From Psychrobacter glacincola (GTDB lineage Bacteria; Pseudomonadota; Gammaproteobacteria; Pseudomonadales; Moraxellaceae): 64,000 nucleotides of DNA. The position numbers were made by a program, and so were the translations under genes. This document shows, in pieces, positions 28,126 through 38,537 of this stretch (the first letter of the stretch is position 1; every line of letters starts with the position of its first letter). The stretch lies in the NCBI RefSeq assembly GCF_904846075.1, contig NZ_CAJGZH010000001.1, positions 496,001 through 560,000 of the forward strand, read 5' to 3'. The notes beneath the pieces were generated by a model. The model did not search any database. It saw nothing but the letters and a program-made list of their open reading frames with translations, and was not told the DNA's origin.

Positions 28126-31100
28126 TTAATGACTAATGATTTTCTTCAAATGATAGAGCAAATCATGGGCTTGCTTTGGCGTTAAGGTATCAGGATTAAT
28201 TGCATTTAGTTCATCTTGTAAGCTAAACAAATGATTTTGTTGTGGAATATTACCTGATTTTTGAGTTTGAGTAGTATTACTGATACTTACACCTTCTACT
28301 TTACTCTCATGATTTTGCAGCTGTTTATCGTTTAACGACTTAGCTAATTCATTTTTGTCATCAACGGTTCTTACGCTTTCTGCCTTAATAGGGTCTAATT
28401 TTAAGTTATCTGCTAAGTAGCGCTTGGCATCATCCAGTACTTGGGTAGGAATCCCTGCCATTTTTGCTACATGCAGACCAAAGCTAGAACTTGCGGCACC
28501 ATCTTTGATTTGATGCAGTAGGAGCAGCTGACCATCGATTTCACTGGCGGCGACATGGACGTTGCGGATAAGTTTGTCATTGCTGCCACTGCTTTCTTTA
28601 TAGTCTTCCGCCAATTTTGTCAGTTCAAAGTAGTGGGTGGCAAATAATGTCAGGCAGCCAATCTCGACCAATCGATTAACGCAAGCATGAGCAATGGCTA
28701 AACCGTCAGTGGTCGCTGTGCCGCGTCCGACTTCATCCATCAGTACCAGCGATTTATTGGTTGCTTGATTGAGAATATTAGCCGTCTCAATCATCTCAAC
28801 CATAAAGGTTGATTTACCGCCTGCTAAGTCATCGGCTGAGCCAATACGGGTAAAGATACGGTCGATATCACCAATATGTGCACGCGCTGCAGGCACAAAG
28901 CTGCCGCAATGAGCGAGCAGGACAATCAATGCGGTTTGGCGCATATAGGTTGATTTACCACCCATATTAGGACCAGTAATCATTAGTAGGCGCTCAGGGT
29001 TTTCATCACTGCCTAGTGCACAATCATTAGCGACAAAATGGCTGCTATGCTTGGCAGGAGTATTGCTGTGGGTATGAATAGGGTTTAGTGCGGCTTCGAC
29101 GACGACATGACGACCTGCTTTGATATCGATACTGGTTTGACTGCCAGTATTGGAGCTATCTGTATTCTCTGAATTATTATTCATGACTGGGCGCTGCCAG
29201 TTATAAATAGTTGCAAGCTGTGCCCAATTACTGAGCACATCTATTTGCGCAACCGCAGCGCTTAGTTGTTGCAGTTCGGCTAAATGGTTGCTGAGTTCAG
29301 TTAAGAGTTCGTGATATAGCTGCTTTTCACGAGTCTATGCTAAGCTTTGCGCGCTCAGATATTCTGTCTCAACTTCTTTTAGCTTATCAGTGATAAATCG
29401 CTCACTGCTTTTCAGCGTTTGCCGACGAATAAAATGCGTCGGTGCATTTTTTGCCTGCATTTTAGGCAGTTCAAAATAAAAGCCGCTCACTTTATTAAAA
29501 CCTACTTTTAGACTGGGTAATTGGCTCTCTAAACGCGCGCGTTCCACCATTTCATCCAAGGTTACTTGGATATTGTCATGTAAATGAGTCAGGCGATCAA
29601 ACTCAGCATCATAGCCCGCTGCTAGCATGCCGCCATCACGAATATGGGCAGGTGGTTCTGCAATAATAGCGCGCTCAATCAGCTCAGCGACGGACTGTAT
29701 GGCAGGTAACTGCGCAGGCAATTGCTGCATTAGCATCGGCAACAGTCCTGCTTGCTCATGGCGAATCCCTGCATTCGTCAGTAGCGTCGTAAGCTGGGCG
29801 CTACTAGCAATACCCTCAGCAAGTTTACGCAAATCACGTGGTTTGGCGCTCATCAGTCCGATACGGCTACTAATACGTTCCATATCCCCGATAGCGTTTA
29901 AGGTTTCGCGCAAGCTGGTAACTAATGAGATATTTTCCGAGCTTTGCTCAGACTGTTTATCAGTATTTAACAAACGGGTTATCGAATCTAAGCGCAAATT
30001 GATACGCGCATGCTGACGTAGTGGGCGTTTCATTTGCTGTACCAGTAGGCGGCGACCCATCGGCGTTTGACAATGATTGAGCACTGATATCAATGACGTG
30101 CCGTTGCTACTAACGGGGGTAAATAGCTCAAGATTTTGCTGACTGTTGGCATCAATAATTAAATAATCGTCACTGTACTCAACGATCAGCTGATTGAGCT
30201 GTGGTACATGGCGCTGCTGAGTTTGCCGCGCATAATGTATCAATGCTGCACAGCTAGATTGGGCAAGAAGTGCGTCATTGATTCCTAGTCCATCAAGGCG
30301 CTGCACGTCAAACTGCTGGCAAAGGGTTGCGCTGGCATGCTCACGGTGGAAGTCATTTGCCGCCACTTCGATAATCGGACAGTCGAGATGTTGACGTAGC
30401 CACAGCATCCAATCTTCGCCGATACGGTCGTTAAGTGCTTCGCTAATGATACATTCACTAGGCAAAAAGCGTGCCAGTACCGTCAACATTTGCGTTTGCA
30501 AATTTTTGATATCATCAGGGCTGTTATTATAGCTGACGCTTAGTGTTTGCGTCGTTAGTGTTCCAGCAGCTAAATCCATTTGGCTAATGGCAGCTTGCAC
30601 AGGTTGTTTGCTGTTCGATTTAGGTATCTCGATATCAATGGCGACCACAGTTGGCGTATGATTGGGCGCAATTAAAGCATCATCAGTAATTGTCCCTGCG
30701 GTCAGGGTTTTAACCACTTCACGGCGCATAATACTGCCAGCAGCAGATTTGCTTTTATCTTTTTTCTGCTTATCGCCCATCGTCAGAGCATTGGACGGGT
30801 TATTCGTGTTGTCAGTGCCAGTGGCTGATTCGTCAATTTGCTCACACACAACGACGGTTTGCCCAGCAGCTATCAACCTTGCCATGTAGCTATCGGCCGC
30901 ATGAAAAGGCACACCTGCCATGGCAATGGTATTGCCCGCTTTATCCGTACCACGGCGAGTCAAGGTGATGTCTAATATTTGTGCCGCGCGCTTGGCATCA
31001 TCAAAAAATAACTCATAAAAATCACCCATGCGGTACAGCAGTAACGCTTGTGGATAGTTGGCTTTCATGGTTAGATATTGCACCATCATCGGCGTATGAT

Positions 31101-31239
31101 CTGCCAAGTGATAAACGGCATCGCCTACCATCAACTGATCGGAGGTCAAAGGTGTCGCGGTCTGTTGTTTTGATATTGCGTACTTCGACGGAGTAGTTTT
31201 TTCGGCGTTAAGGTTTTGAGTGGATGGCTTAGCGGTCAT
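28126..31239 (-). pseudogene. mutS: DNA mismatch repair ATPase MutS, interrupted by an in-frame TAG
   Basis: Mismatch recognition protein. The N-terminal part has the mismatch-contacting motif [14 protein letters not shown] and ends after YLSAQSLA at a TAG (29335-29337). Without it the frame continues with [14 protein letters not shown] and the ATPase domain: [13 protein letters not shown], Walker [18 protein letters not shown]. Both halves are in the same frame, so this is a nonsense change, not a frameshift. C-to-T at a CAG codon would explain it. As written the product is 634 residues without the ATPase domain and should be inactive. The GTG at 29238 could start the C-terminal half but has no evident ribosome site. 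The full length would be 1,037 residues, long for MutS because of inserts near residues 130 and 860. Confidence 0.88.
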
Positions 31240-31745
31240 GCAGAGTCTCTTATAATGCTTAAATGGGCTTTTAGTCAGCTGGCGTTAAATGGACGACGGT
31301 ATATACAGATCAGCGTAAAAAAACAGATGAGAAAAACACTCGCTTATGAGTGGTTAATTTGCAAGATTCTGGTTGATTTTTACCAAAATAGCTTTATTAA
31401 AGGGTCATCATAGCGCGCAAATTTAGCAGTCGAAAAACTAAGAAGTGTGAAAGTGTAATTACTATTTTAGCACGTCCTGCCGCGCTTTTACGTCGGCAAA
31501 TATCTACTCGCTGCCCTTGTATCCATCGGCGTCATAACCATATATAATGACGTCACACTTAATTGGGCGATACTTCATTAGGCGACACTTCATTGGGCAG
31601 TACCTTATTAATCAGTACTTTGTTAAGAGGTGCTTTGTTAACAAAAGGTACTTAGTCAGGTGATGACTGTAATGACAAGGCGGCAGCGGGCGAAGCTTTG
31701 GCTAATGCGCACTAATTATCGAATATTTCCATAGGTCAAAAAATT
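31240..31745. other. mutS-secA divergent region
   Basis: 506 bases between divergent mutS and secA. The half nearest secA carries the degenerate 15-bp repeat listed separately. No SecM-like leader with a signal peptide and stall motif is seen. Confidence 0.6.
31557..31664 (+). repeat. Degenerate 15-bp tandem repeat in the secA leader
   Basis: About seven units of the type ACTTCATTGGGCGAT: 31557-31571, 31572-31586, 31587-31601, 31602-31616, 31617-31631, an 18-base unit to 31649, and 31650-31664. Similarity decays from left to right. Read from a TTG in the first unit, they encode a 30-residue peptide made of TSLGD/TLLIS-type pentads that ends at a TAG about 90 bases before secA. Confidence 0.7.
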
Positions 31746-34523
31746 ATGTTATCAAAGATTATAGGCAGTGTGGTTGGCACTAAAAATGACCGCGAATTAA
31801 AGCGCATGCGCAAAGTGGTCAGCAAAATCAACGCACAAGAGGCTGCGGTACAAGCCCTGTCTGATGAGCAATTACAACAAAAAACCGAAGAGTTTAAAGC
31901 AAGGCACCAACAAGGTGAAAGCTTAGATGCACTACTACCAGAAGCGTTTGCCGTCTGCCGTGAAGCGTCATTACGCGTCAATGGCATGCGTCATTATGAT
32001 GTGCAGCTGATCGGTGGTATCACCTTGCACGAAGGCAAAATCGCTGAGATGAAAACGGGCGAAGGTAAAACCCTGATGGGTACTTTGGCGATGTACCTCA
32101 ATGCGATCAGCGGCAAGGGCGTGCATTTGGTTACGGTCAACGATTATTTGGCGGCACGTGATGCTGAATTGAACCGTCCATTATTTGGCTTTTTAGGCAT
32201 GACCGTCGGTGTCATTTATTCACAACAACCGCCGCAAGAAAAAATCGACGCTTATCAAGCGGATATTACTTACGGTACCAATAACGAATATGGCTTTGAT
32301 TATCTGCGCGATAACATGGTCTTTAGTTTAAAAGAGAAAAAGCAGCGTCCATTAAACTTCTGTATTATCGATGAAATTGACTCTATTTTAATCGATGAGG
32401 CTCGTACGCCGCTAATTATCTCAGGTCAAGCCGAAGATTCTTCACGTATGTACGCGCTGATTAATACCATTATCCCTGTGCTGATTCGCTCAAAAGACGA
32501 AGAGGCCAATAAGAATAATGAAGAAGAAGATTTCTGGATTGATGAAAAAAATCGTCAAATCGAAATCAGTGAAAAAGGCTATGAAAAAATTGAGCGCTTC
32601 TTAATCGAAGTCGGTGAGTTGGGTGAAAATGAAAGTTTATACAGTCCAAGCCGTTTGCCATTATTGGCTCACGTACAAGCTGCCATTCGCGCCCATCATG
32701 TATTTGTTAAAAACGTCCACTATATCGTCGATGATGGTGAAGTGGTTATCGTTGATGAAAACACGGGTCGTACCATGCCGGGTCGCCGTTGGTCAGAAGG
32801 TCTGCATCAAGCGGTAGAAGCCAAAGAAAACGTCGAAATTCAAGCAGAAAACCAAACGCTTGCGACCACGACGTTCCAGAACTACTTCCGTTTGTATGAA
32901 AAGTTATCAGGCATGACAGGTACCGCTGATACCGAAGCAGCAGAATTCAAATCAACTTATGACTTAGATGTCATCGTGATTCCAACGCACGAGCCGATTG
33001 CTCGTATCGATATGGATGATCAGATTTTCTTAACCAAGCTAGGTAAATACAAAGGTATTATTCGCGAAATTAAAGAAATTCAAGCAAAAGGTGCCCCAGT
33101 ATTGGTTGGTACGGCGACGATTGAAGCCAGTGAAGAGTTGTCTTATTTGCTCGATCAAGAGGGCGTCAAGCATAACGTCCTCAACGCCAAACAACACGAG
33201 CGTGAAGCCGAAATCATCGCGCAGGCAGGTAGTCCAAAGGCTGTGACGATCGCGACCAACATGGCAGGTCGTGGTACCGATATTATCCTTGGTGGTAACT
33301 GGCAATCGTTTATTGAAGATATCGATTCGGTAAGTCCTGAAGAAATGGCACGCCTAAAAGCAGAGTGGCAAGTCAAACATGACCAAGTGGTTGCGGCTGG
33401 CGGTTTGCATATCATTGGTTCTGAGCGTCACGAATCACGCCGTATCGATAACCAGTTACGTGGTCGTGCTGGTCGTCAGGGCGATCCTGGGATGTCGCGT
33501 TTCTTTTTATCGCTCGAAGATGACTTGATGCGTATCTTTGCTGGCGACCGCGTCGTAAATATGATGCGTGCTATGGGACTTAAAGAAGATGAAGCCATTG
33601 AGCATAAGATGGTCTCAAAATCAATTGAAAATGCACAAGGTAAAGTAGAAAGCCGCGATTTTGATGCGCGTAAAAATCTGTTGAAATATGATGACGTCGC
33701 TAATGAGCAGCGTAAAGTGATCTATGGTCAGCGTGATGACTTGCTAGCAGAGATGGACTTGCTTGAAGCCATTGAGATTATGCACGAAGAAGTTTATAAC
33801 GCCATGATTAACCAGTTTATTCCACCAGGTTCCATCGATGATCAATGGAATGTTGATGGCTTAGAAGACGAGCTTGAAAATGAATTTAAGATTGCGATGC
33901 CGATCAATGATTGGCTCGATGAAGATCGCCGCTTAGATGAAGAAGGCTTACGTGCCAAAATCATCCAAACAGCTATCGATCGCTATCATAGCCGCCGTGA
34001 GCAGATGGGCGAAAAAGATGCTGCCCAGCTTGAGCGTCACTTTATGCTACAGAGCTTAGACAAGCATTGGAAAGAGCATTTGACCCAAATGGATCAGCTG
34101 CGTAAAGGCATTCATCTGCGTGGTTATGCACAGAAAAACCCTGAGCAAGAGTATAAGCGTGAATCATTTGAGCTGTTCCAAATGATGCTTGGCGCAATTA
34201 AATCTGAGACCGTTCAAGATTTATCACGTGTCCATATTCCGACCAAAGAAGAGCTAGAAGCGCTGGAAATACAGCAGCGTGAGAATGCTGCTCATATGCA
34301 AATGCAGTTCGAGCATAGTGATATTGATAATATGGATAGCGGTGCTGAAAAAGCCGCCACGCAAAATCGCAATCTTGCTGGTAGTGCGGTCGCAGGTGCT
34401 ATTGTGGGTAGTGGTAGTAATACCAATGAGGCAGATCCATACGCTGGTATGAATATCAGTCGTAACGCCCCATGCCCTTGTGGTTCAGGTCTTAAGTACA
34501 AGCAATGTCATGGTAAAATATAG
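31746..34523 (+). CDS. secA: Preprotein translocase ATPase SecA
   Basis: Motor ATPase of Sec protein export. It is 925 residues and intact. Walker A is MKTGEGKT, the DEAD-like box is [30 protein letters not shown] and the arginine-finger region [11 protein letters not shown] are present, and the C-terminal zinc/SecB site is [20 protein letters not shown] linker of about 60 residues before the zinc motif is low-complexity. Upstream is a repeat-containing leader with no SecM. It ends in TAG, which shows that TAG is a normal stop in this genome. Confidence 0.97.
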   Translation: MLSKIIGSVVGTKNDRELKRMRKVVSKINAQEAAVQALSDEQLQQKTEEFKARHQQGESLDALLPEAFAVCREASLRVNGMRHYDVQLIGGITLHEGKIAEMKTGEGKTLMGTLAMYLNAISGKGVHLVTVNDYLAARDAELNRPLFGFLGMTVGVIYSQQPPQEKIDAYQADITYGTNNEYGFDYLRDNMVFSLKEKKQRPLNFCIIDEIDSILIDEARTPLIISGQAEDSSRMYALINTIIPVLIRSKDEEANKNNEEEDFWIDEKNRQIEISEKGYEKIERFLIEVGELGENESLYSPSRLPLLAHVQAAIRAHHVFVKNVHYIVDDGEVVIVDENTGRTMPGRRWSEGLHQAVEAKENVEIQAENQTLATTTFQNYFRLYEKLSGMTGTADTEAAEFKSTYDLDVIVIPTHEPIARIDMDDQIFLTKLGKYKGIIREIKEIQAKGAPVLVGTATIEASEELSYLLDQEGVKHNVLNAKQHEREAEIIAQAGSPKAVTIATNMAGRGTDIILGGNWQSFIEDIDSVSPEEMARLKAEWQVKHDQVVAAGGLHIIGSERHESRRIDNQLRGRAGRQGDPGMSRFFLSLEDDLMRIFAGDRVVNMMRAMGLKEDEAIEHKMVSKSIENAQGKVESRDFDARKNLLKYDDVANEQRKVIYGQRDDLLAEMDLLEAIEIMHEEVYNAMINQFIPPGSIDDQWNVDGLEDELENEFKIAMPINDWLDEDRRLDEEGLRAKIIQTAIDRYHSRREQMGEKDAAQLERHFMLQSLDKHWKEHLTQMDQLRKGIHLRGYAQKNPEQEYKRESFELFQMMLGAIKSETVQDLSRVHIPTKEELEALEIQQRENAAHMQMQFEHSDIDNMDSGAEKAATQNRNLAGSAVAGAIVGSGSNTNEADPYAGMNISRNAPCPCGSGLKYKQCHGKI

Positions 34524-34595
34524 CATTCATAAGCGAATATTGATAATAAACAGCTAAGCATTGCTGCTTATATATCTTTAATATTCGTTAGTCTC

Positions 34596-34628
34596 AAAAG
34601 CCCTTATCTACTTTAGATAAGGGCTTTT
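34596..34628 (+). terminator. Terminator after secA
   Basis: AAAAGCCCTTATCTA pairs perfectly with TAGATAAGGGCTTTT around a 4-base loop region. Confidence 0.92.
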
Positions 34629-34810
34629 CTGTATCTGCTCATATTCTTTGTCTCTAAATCATCTTGAATCGACCGTATTATTTGTAGACAGTAAAGTTGA
34701 CTCTTCACAAATGCGTTGGCTATATTTCGTATTGATTACTTACAAATTCAACATAGGCGTGAATTTATGGACACGTTATAGTGTTTAATATATTCATTGG
34801 GGAAAGTGTT

Positions 34811-35344
34811 ATGACTATAGAATTATTAAAAAAATTGCGCACTTCTGTGGCGCTGACTGGCCTACTTGCTGGCGTCCTGACGCTTGGTGCTTGTCAGCAA
34901 CAGTCAGAGACAGAAGCGGGTATAGATGATGGTGCTCATAGCGAAGAAACGGTGCCGATGTCCGCTGAACCTGCTGAGCCTAATGAGGTGGTTGTCGATA
35001 CAGCGGATGCATCGCTCAGTGAAGTACAGGATGATACCGTAGCTTCCGTCAATAGTGGCGTCAGTCAAATAGCCTATCTGTGCTCACCTGAGCTGAAAGT
35101 TAACGCAACTTATAAAGAAGATGCCAAACAAGTAGTCATTGCGACTGATACGGGTACGGTGACATTAAATAAGACCAATGATGCCAGTAATCCAGAAGTG
35201 TTCGAAGTAGCAACCGCTATTGATGGCAGTCAGGGCTTTACCCAGTGGCGTGTAGCACATGAAGCGCGTGAGACGGGTGTGATGCGTACAGCAGGTGCAG
35301 ATGCGGCGAATGTCAGCACTTATGAATGTAAAAAAACCTCATAA
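34811..35344 (+). CDS. Predicted lipoprotein, possibly MliC-like
   Basis: A 177-residue lipoprotein. The signal peptide with lipobox LTLGAC|QQQ places it at a membrane facing the periplasm. A 60-residue acidic linker follows. The C-terminal 90 residues (IAYLCSPELKVNATY ... VTLNK ... WRVAHEARETGVMR ... YEC) resemble the beta-barrel of membrane-bound C-type lysozyme inhibitors (MliC) in cysteine placement and strand pattern. The match is weak, so the function is tentative. I chose the ATG at 34811 because GGGGAAAG lies just upstream. The frame starting at 34781 would weaken the signal peptide. An IS element is inserted in its terminator. Confidence 0.65.
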   Translation: MTIELLKKLRTSVALTGLLAGVLTLGACQQQSETEAGIDDGAHSEETVPMSAEPAEPNEVVVDTADASLSEVQDDTVASVNSGVSQIAYLCSPELKVNATYKEDAKQVVIATDTGTVTLNKTNDASNPEVFEVATAIDGSQGFTQWRVAHEARETGVMRTAGADAANVSTYECKKTS

Positions 35345-35360
35345 TAAGTAAGCAATCAAG

Positions 35361-35389
35361 AAAAAAGCAACGATAACGTTGCTTTTTTT
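35361..35389 (+). terminator. Terminator of the lipoprotein gene, split by an IS
   Basis: AGCAACG / CGTTGCT stem with a 4-base loop and CTTTTTTT tail. The IS lies directly after the T run, and the same eight bases are repeated on its other side. Confidence 0.88.
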
Positions 35390-36690
35390 GAGACCATCCC
35401 AAATTCTGTGTAACTGCCATTTAGATTAAATGCTTACTAATACGATCATCAAACATAATCATAAAGCGATTTAAAGCAGACGTCCAGTTACGAATGGGCA
35501 TAGACCACTTTTTGGATGCCTGCTGAGTTGCTAAATAGACCACTTTAAATGCAGCCTGATCAGAGGGGAACACCTTACGCTTATTCACCGCCGTCCGAAT
35601 CACACTGTTTAGCGACTCTATCGCATTGGTGGTATAAACCGCTTTTCTGATGTCTTTAGGGTAGCCAAAGAACACCGTTAAGCCCTCCCAGTTATTGCGC
35701 CAAGACTTAACCACGTGCGGGTATTTCTCGCCCCACACCTCATCAAAGTGCTCAAGATTGGCCTCTGCCATCTCAAGCGTATCAGCGCCATAGATGGCCT
35801 TTAAATCAGCCGCTACGGCCTTCTTATCCGTCCATGGTACAAACTTCATGGAGTAACGCACCATATGCACGATACACAGCTGAACCTGAGCGTTGGGATA
35901 AACGGTGTTGATAGCATCGGGGAAGCCCTTTAAGCCGTCGACACAAGCGATTAAGATGTCTTGTACTCCGCGGTCTTGTAGCTCAGTGAGAACGCCCAGC
36001 CAGAACTTAGCGCCCTCATTCTCTGATAACCACATACCAAGCAGCTCTTTTTACCGTTAAGAGCAACACCTAGCGCTAGATAGATAGCCTTGTTGATGAT
36101 CTGCTTGTCTTGACGTATCTTCACGACGATGCAGTCCAAATAGACGATAGGATAGATGCTGCTCAGTGGCCTGTTCTGCCATGCGGTGATGTCATCTAAG
36201 AGGTTATCCGTGACTCTTGAGACAAGAGAGCTTGATATATCAACGTCGTAGATGTCTTTGATGGTTTCGACAATTTCAGTGGTGGTTTGACCCTTGGCAT
36301 AAAACATGATTATTTTATCATCAAGGCCACTGATACGGGTTTGATGCTTACGCACTAACGCAGGTTCAAAGTCACCATCACGGTCTCTTGGGGTGGAGAT
36401 CTCAAGCGCGCCGCTATCACTGCGGACGGTCTTTCTAGTATGTCCGTTGCGCTTGTTTGGCTTATCCGCCTTTTCATGCTTGGGGTAGCCAAGATGGTCT
36501 TCCATCTCAGCTTCAAGGGCAGTGTCGATAAACGACTGCATGAGCTGCTTCTGGAAGTCTTTGATATCATCAAAGCTGTTCATGCTGCTGGCCATTTGCT
36601 CGGCCAGTTTTTTAATGTCAGATTGAGTAGTCATTGCTTATTCTCCGGTTAGTGGATTATAAGCAGTTACACAAAGTTTGGGAAACTCCC
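35390..36690 (-). mobile_element. IS256-family insertion sequence
   Basis: A 1,301-bp element. The ends are imperfect inverted repeats: aligned over 28 bases, 22 match, with CCCAAA and TGTGTAACTGC identical in both. An 8-bp direct duplication CTTTTTTT flanks it (35382-35389 and 36691-36698). IS256-family elements make 8-9 bp duplications, which agrees. It carries one transposase gene on the minus strand that is frameshifted as written. The insertion point is the T-tract of the preceding gene's terminator. A fresh duplication suggests recent arrival. Confidence 0.9.
35421..36634 (-). pseudogene. IS256-family (mutator-type) transposase, frameshifted
   Basis: DDE transposase of about 403 residues if restored. 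The first half (MTTQSDIKKLAEQMASSMNS ... PIVYLDCIVVKIR with the first catalytic Asp) and the second half (IACVDGLKGFPDAINTVYP with the second Asp, TTNAIESLNSVIRTAVNKRK with the Glu) lie in different frames. The break is at a run of five A within GGTAAAAAGAGC on the coding strand (about 36048-36052). One more A gives GKKELLGMWLSENEG, the usual IS256 sequence. IS256 does not use programmed frameshifting, so this copy is inactive as written, or the base is a calling error. Confidence 0.85.
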
Positions 36691-36725
36691 CTTTTTTTAT
36701 GTCTGGTTTTAATGAGTCAGCAAAA

Positions 36726-37430
36726 TTATTTATGAGGATTAGCGCTAGACTCATGTGCCAAAAACCCTTCTTCCTTCACATCTAATTCTTCATGCTTAAG
36801 CACTACTTGGATATTATCTGTATGGGTATGAGTGGTTTTATTGATATCGATTTCTTGGATAGCATAAGTGTCTTTAGTAATAGTAGCCACTTGACGTGAT
36901 AGGACAATTTCAATCGGTTCATCACCAATTTCGATCTGTTTGCCATTTACGGTAACGACCGCCTTGCTATCTAACGATGGCTCGACATGGCGCAATATAT
37001 CCTTTTCATCATAATTGCCTGACAATAAGTCCTGACTTTTCGCATCGTGGTATTCAGTGCGAATAGTAATATATTCTTCTACCAACTCAATAGGCACGTC
37101 AATGGTCTTAGTACGAGCGTGCTTGGTCACCGTTACTTTACCAACATCTAAACGCTCTTTGTTGATGACAGGACGCTCTTCTAATAGCTCCAAGTGTCCA
37201 ACATTATGATTGCTCTTATCTATGTCATTACTTCTTATGTCATTACTTCTTATATCATTACTTCTTATATCATTACTTCTTATATCATTACTTTCTATGT
37301 CATTAGCTACTGTGCCATTATGAGTATCAATTGGGGCAGTTATAGCGTTTGGTGTCAATTGCTTGTTATGTAAACCCTCTTTTAGAAAGCTATCGTTCTG
37401 GATGCTGTCGTCGTGATTGGTAGTCATCAT
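36726..37430 (-). CDS. DUF2382 stress-type protein with pentapeptide repeat
   Basis: A 234-residue protein with a DUF2382 (YsnF/AvaK) type C-terminal region of about 150 residues (LELLEERPVINKERLDVGKVTVTKH, then a second and third similar block ending IQVVLKHEELDVKEEGFL). Residues about 43-73 are five or more copies of SNDIR, encoded by a 15-bp DNA repeat. No signal peptide. The family is linked to stress response, without a known activity. It is paralogous to the next gene upstream, which adds a PRC-barrel. The IS256 element lies 35 bases past its stop. ATG ATG start with AGGA upstream. Confidence 0.75.
   Translation of the reverse strand: MMTTNHDDSIQNDSFLKEGLHNKQLTPNAITAPIDTHNGTVANDIESNDIRSNDIRSNDIRSNDIRSNDIDKSNHNVGHLELLEERPVINKERLDVGKVTVTKHARTKTIDVPIELVEEYITIRTEYHDAKSQDLLSGNYDEKDILRHVEPSLDSKAVVTVNGKQIEIGDEPIEIVLSRQVATITKDTYAIQEIDINKTTHTHTDNIQVVLKHEELDVKEEGFLAHESSANPHK
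37216..37306. repeat. 15-bp coding tandem repeat (SNDIR)
   Basis: About six 15-bp units of the type TTATATCATTACTTC on the plus strand. The central copies are nearly identical. It is in frame with the DUF2382 gene, so copy number can change without breaking the frame. Confidence 0.88.
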
Positions 37431-37561
37431 AATGTCCTTATCTTTATCAAATAGTCGTTATACAATATTTTAGAGCCATTTTTGCAGATTTTGCAAGGTT
37501 AGCCTTATCAGGTGTCATTAAGTATTTTTAATTCCTAAGTATTTTTGAGTATAGTAAGCAA

Positions 37562-37592
37562 AAAAAGACCAGAGGCATGCTCTGGTCTTAAT
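37562..37592 (-). terminator. Terminator of the PRC-barrel/DUF2382 gene
   Basis: A 10-bp stem AAGACCAGAG / CTCTGGTCTT; on the minus strand it is followed by a T run. It lies about 95 bases after the stop of the minus-strand gene. Confidence 0.85.
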
Positions 37593-37688
37593 TCACTAAG
37601 TAAAAATACTTAGCTGCTTATTACGGTCATATATTGCTCAGCGATCTTATTTTTTAATAACAGCCAAACAGTATGACGGTTTAGCGTA

Positions 37689-38537
37689 TTACATACCACG
37701 AGCGCGGCGTACGTCTTCTGCAGTAATACCATCACGGTCGATTATGTTGCCTTCGCGGTCTACTACGTTGCCATCGCGATCGATATCTAGTTCTTCACGT
37801 TGGATAGTCTCAACGATAGTTTCAGTATGACGTTCAGTGGTTTTACCGACGTTCACTTCTTCAGATACGTAAGTGTCTTTACCAACGCGGGCACGTTCAG
37901 CCTCTAGTTCAACTTCAATGGTTTGATTGCCATCAATGTCACCGATACGGCGATCTGTTGGACGATCTACGTTAGTACGCTGGATATTAGCATGCTCTTC
38001 TTCTAGCTCAACATCGACATTGCGCTCTTCGGTCACTATATGCTTACCAACTTTAACCAAACCTGCCACGATACGATCTTTATTGACGGTCAAGCGCTCT
38101 TCTAGTAGCTCTAGTGTGTTTGGTGCTTCATATGCATGGTCTGCAATCTCCATACGCTCTGCAACTGGAACAGTATCAGCGACAAATGCTTGACGATCCT
38201 TTTGATACTGGTCTTTATAGCTATACTGATAATCATGGTCATATACTTCCATGGCATCAACTTGAGACTTGGTCAAGCTGTCAAAGAATACGTCATCACC
38301 AACGATACGTGCCAAACCTGCTGGTACTAACACTTCTTTTGAACTGAACCAACCGCCTGCATCAACGATCAAATAACGAATGCGACCAGTGGTATCTTCT
38401 ACTAATGCACCTTCAATTTTACCGATTTTTTCTTCATTGACGCCATAAGCAGTTTTACCTGTTGGGTCATAATAATCATCACCGATTAAATCTTTATGAG
38501 TAGCTTGAATATCTTTTAAACGAATTAGTTGGCTCAT
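37689..38537 (-). CDS. PRC-barrel and DUF2382 domain protein
   Basis: A 282-residue cytoplasmic protein. Residues about 1-100 are a PRC-barrel-like domain (GKTAYGVNEEKIGKIEGALVEDTTGRIRYLIVDAGGW). Residues about 135-260 are DUF2382 with three related blocks (LELLEERLTVNKDRIVAGLVKVGKH, VDVELEEEHANIQRTNVDRP, and ERHTETIVETIQREELDI). This pairing is common in proteins linked to stress in Acinetobacter, Psychrobacter and Deinococcus; the activity is unknown. The C-terminus has aspartate-rich near-repeats (IDRDGNVVDREGNIIDRDG). It is probably the parent of the downstream shorter paralog. AAGGAAGAC just before the ATG fits a ribosome site. Confidence 0.85.
   Translation of the reverse strand: MSQLIRLKDIQATHKDLIGDDYYDPTGKTAYGVNEEKIGKIEGALVEDTTGRIRYLIVDAGGWFSSKEVLVPAGLARIVGDDVFFDSLTKSQVDAMEVYDHDYQYSYKDQYQKDRQAFVADTVPVAERMEIADHAYEAPNTLELLEERLTVNKDRIVAGLVKVGKHIVTEERNVDVELEEEHANIQRTNVDRPTDRRIGDIDGNQTIEVELEAERARVGKDTYVSEEVNVGKTTERHTETIVETIQREELDIDRDGNVVDREGNIIDRDGITAEDVRRARGM

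Noticed and set aside
31240..31556. secM-like arrest gene upstream of secA
   Set aside because: No frame with a signal peptide and a proline-containing stall motif is present.
36040..36060. Programmed frameshift in the IS transposase A-run
   Set aside because: IS256-family elements encode the transposase in one frame; the A5 run lacks the usual slippery layout and structure. A one-base loss is simpler.
37216..37306. CRISPR-like array
   Set aside because: The 15-bp units are contiguous with no spacers and lie in frame inside a gene; no cas genes.
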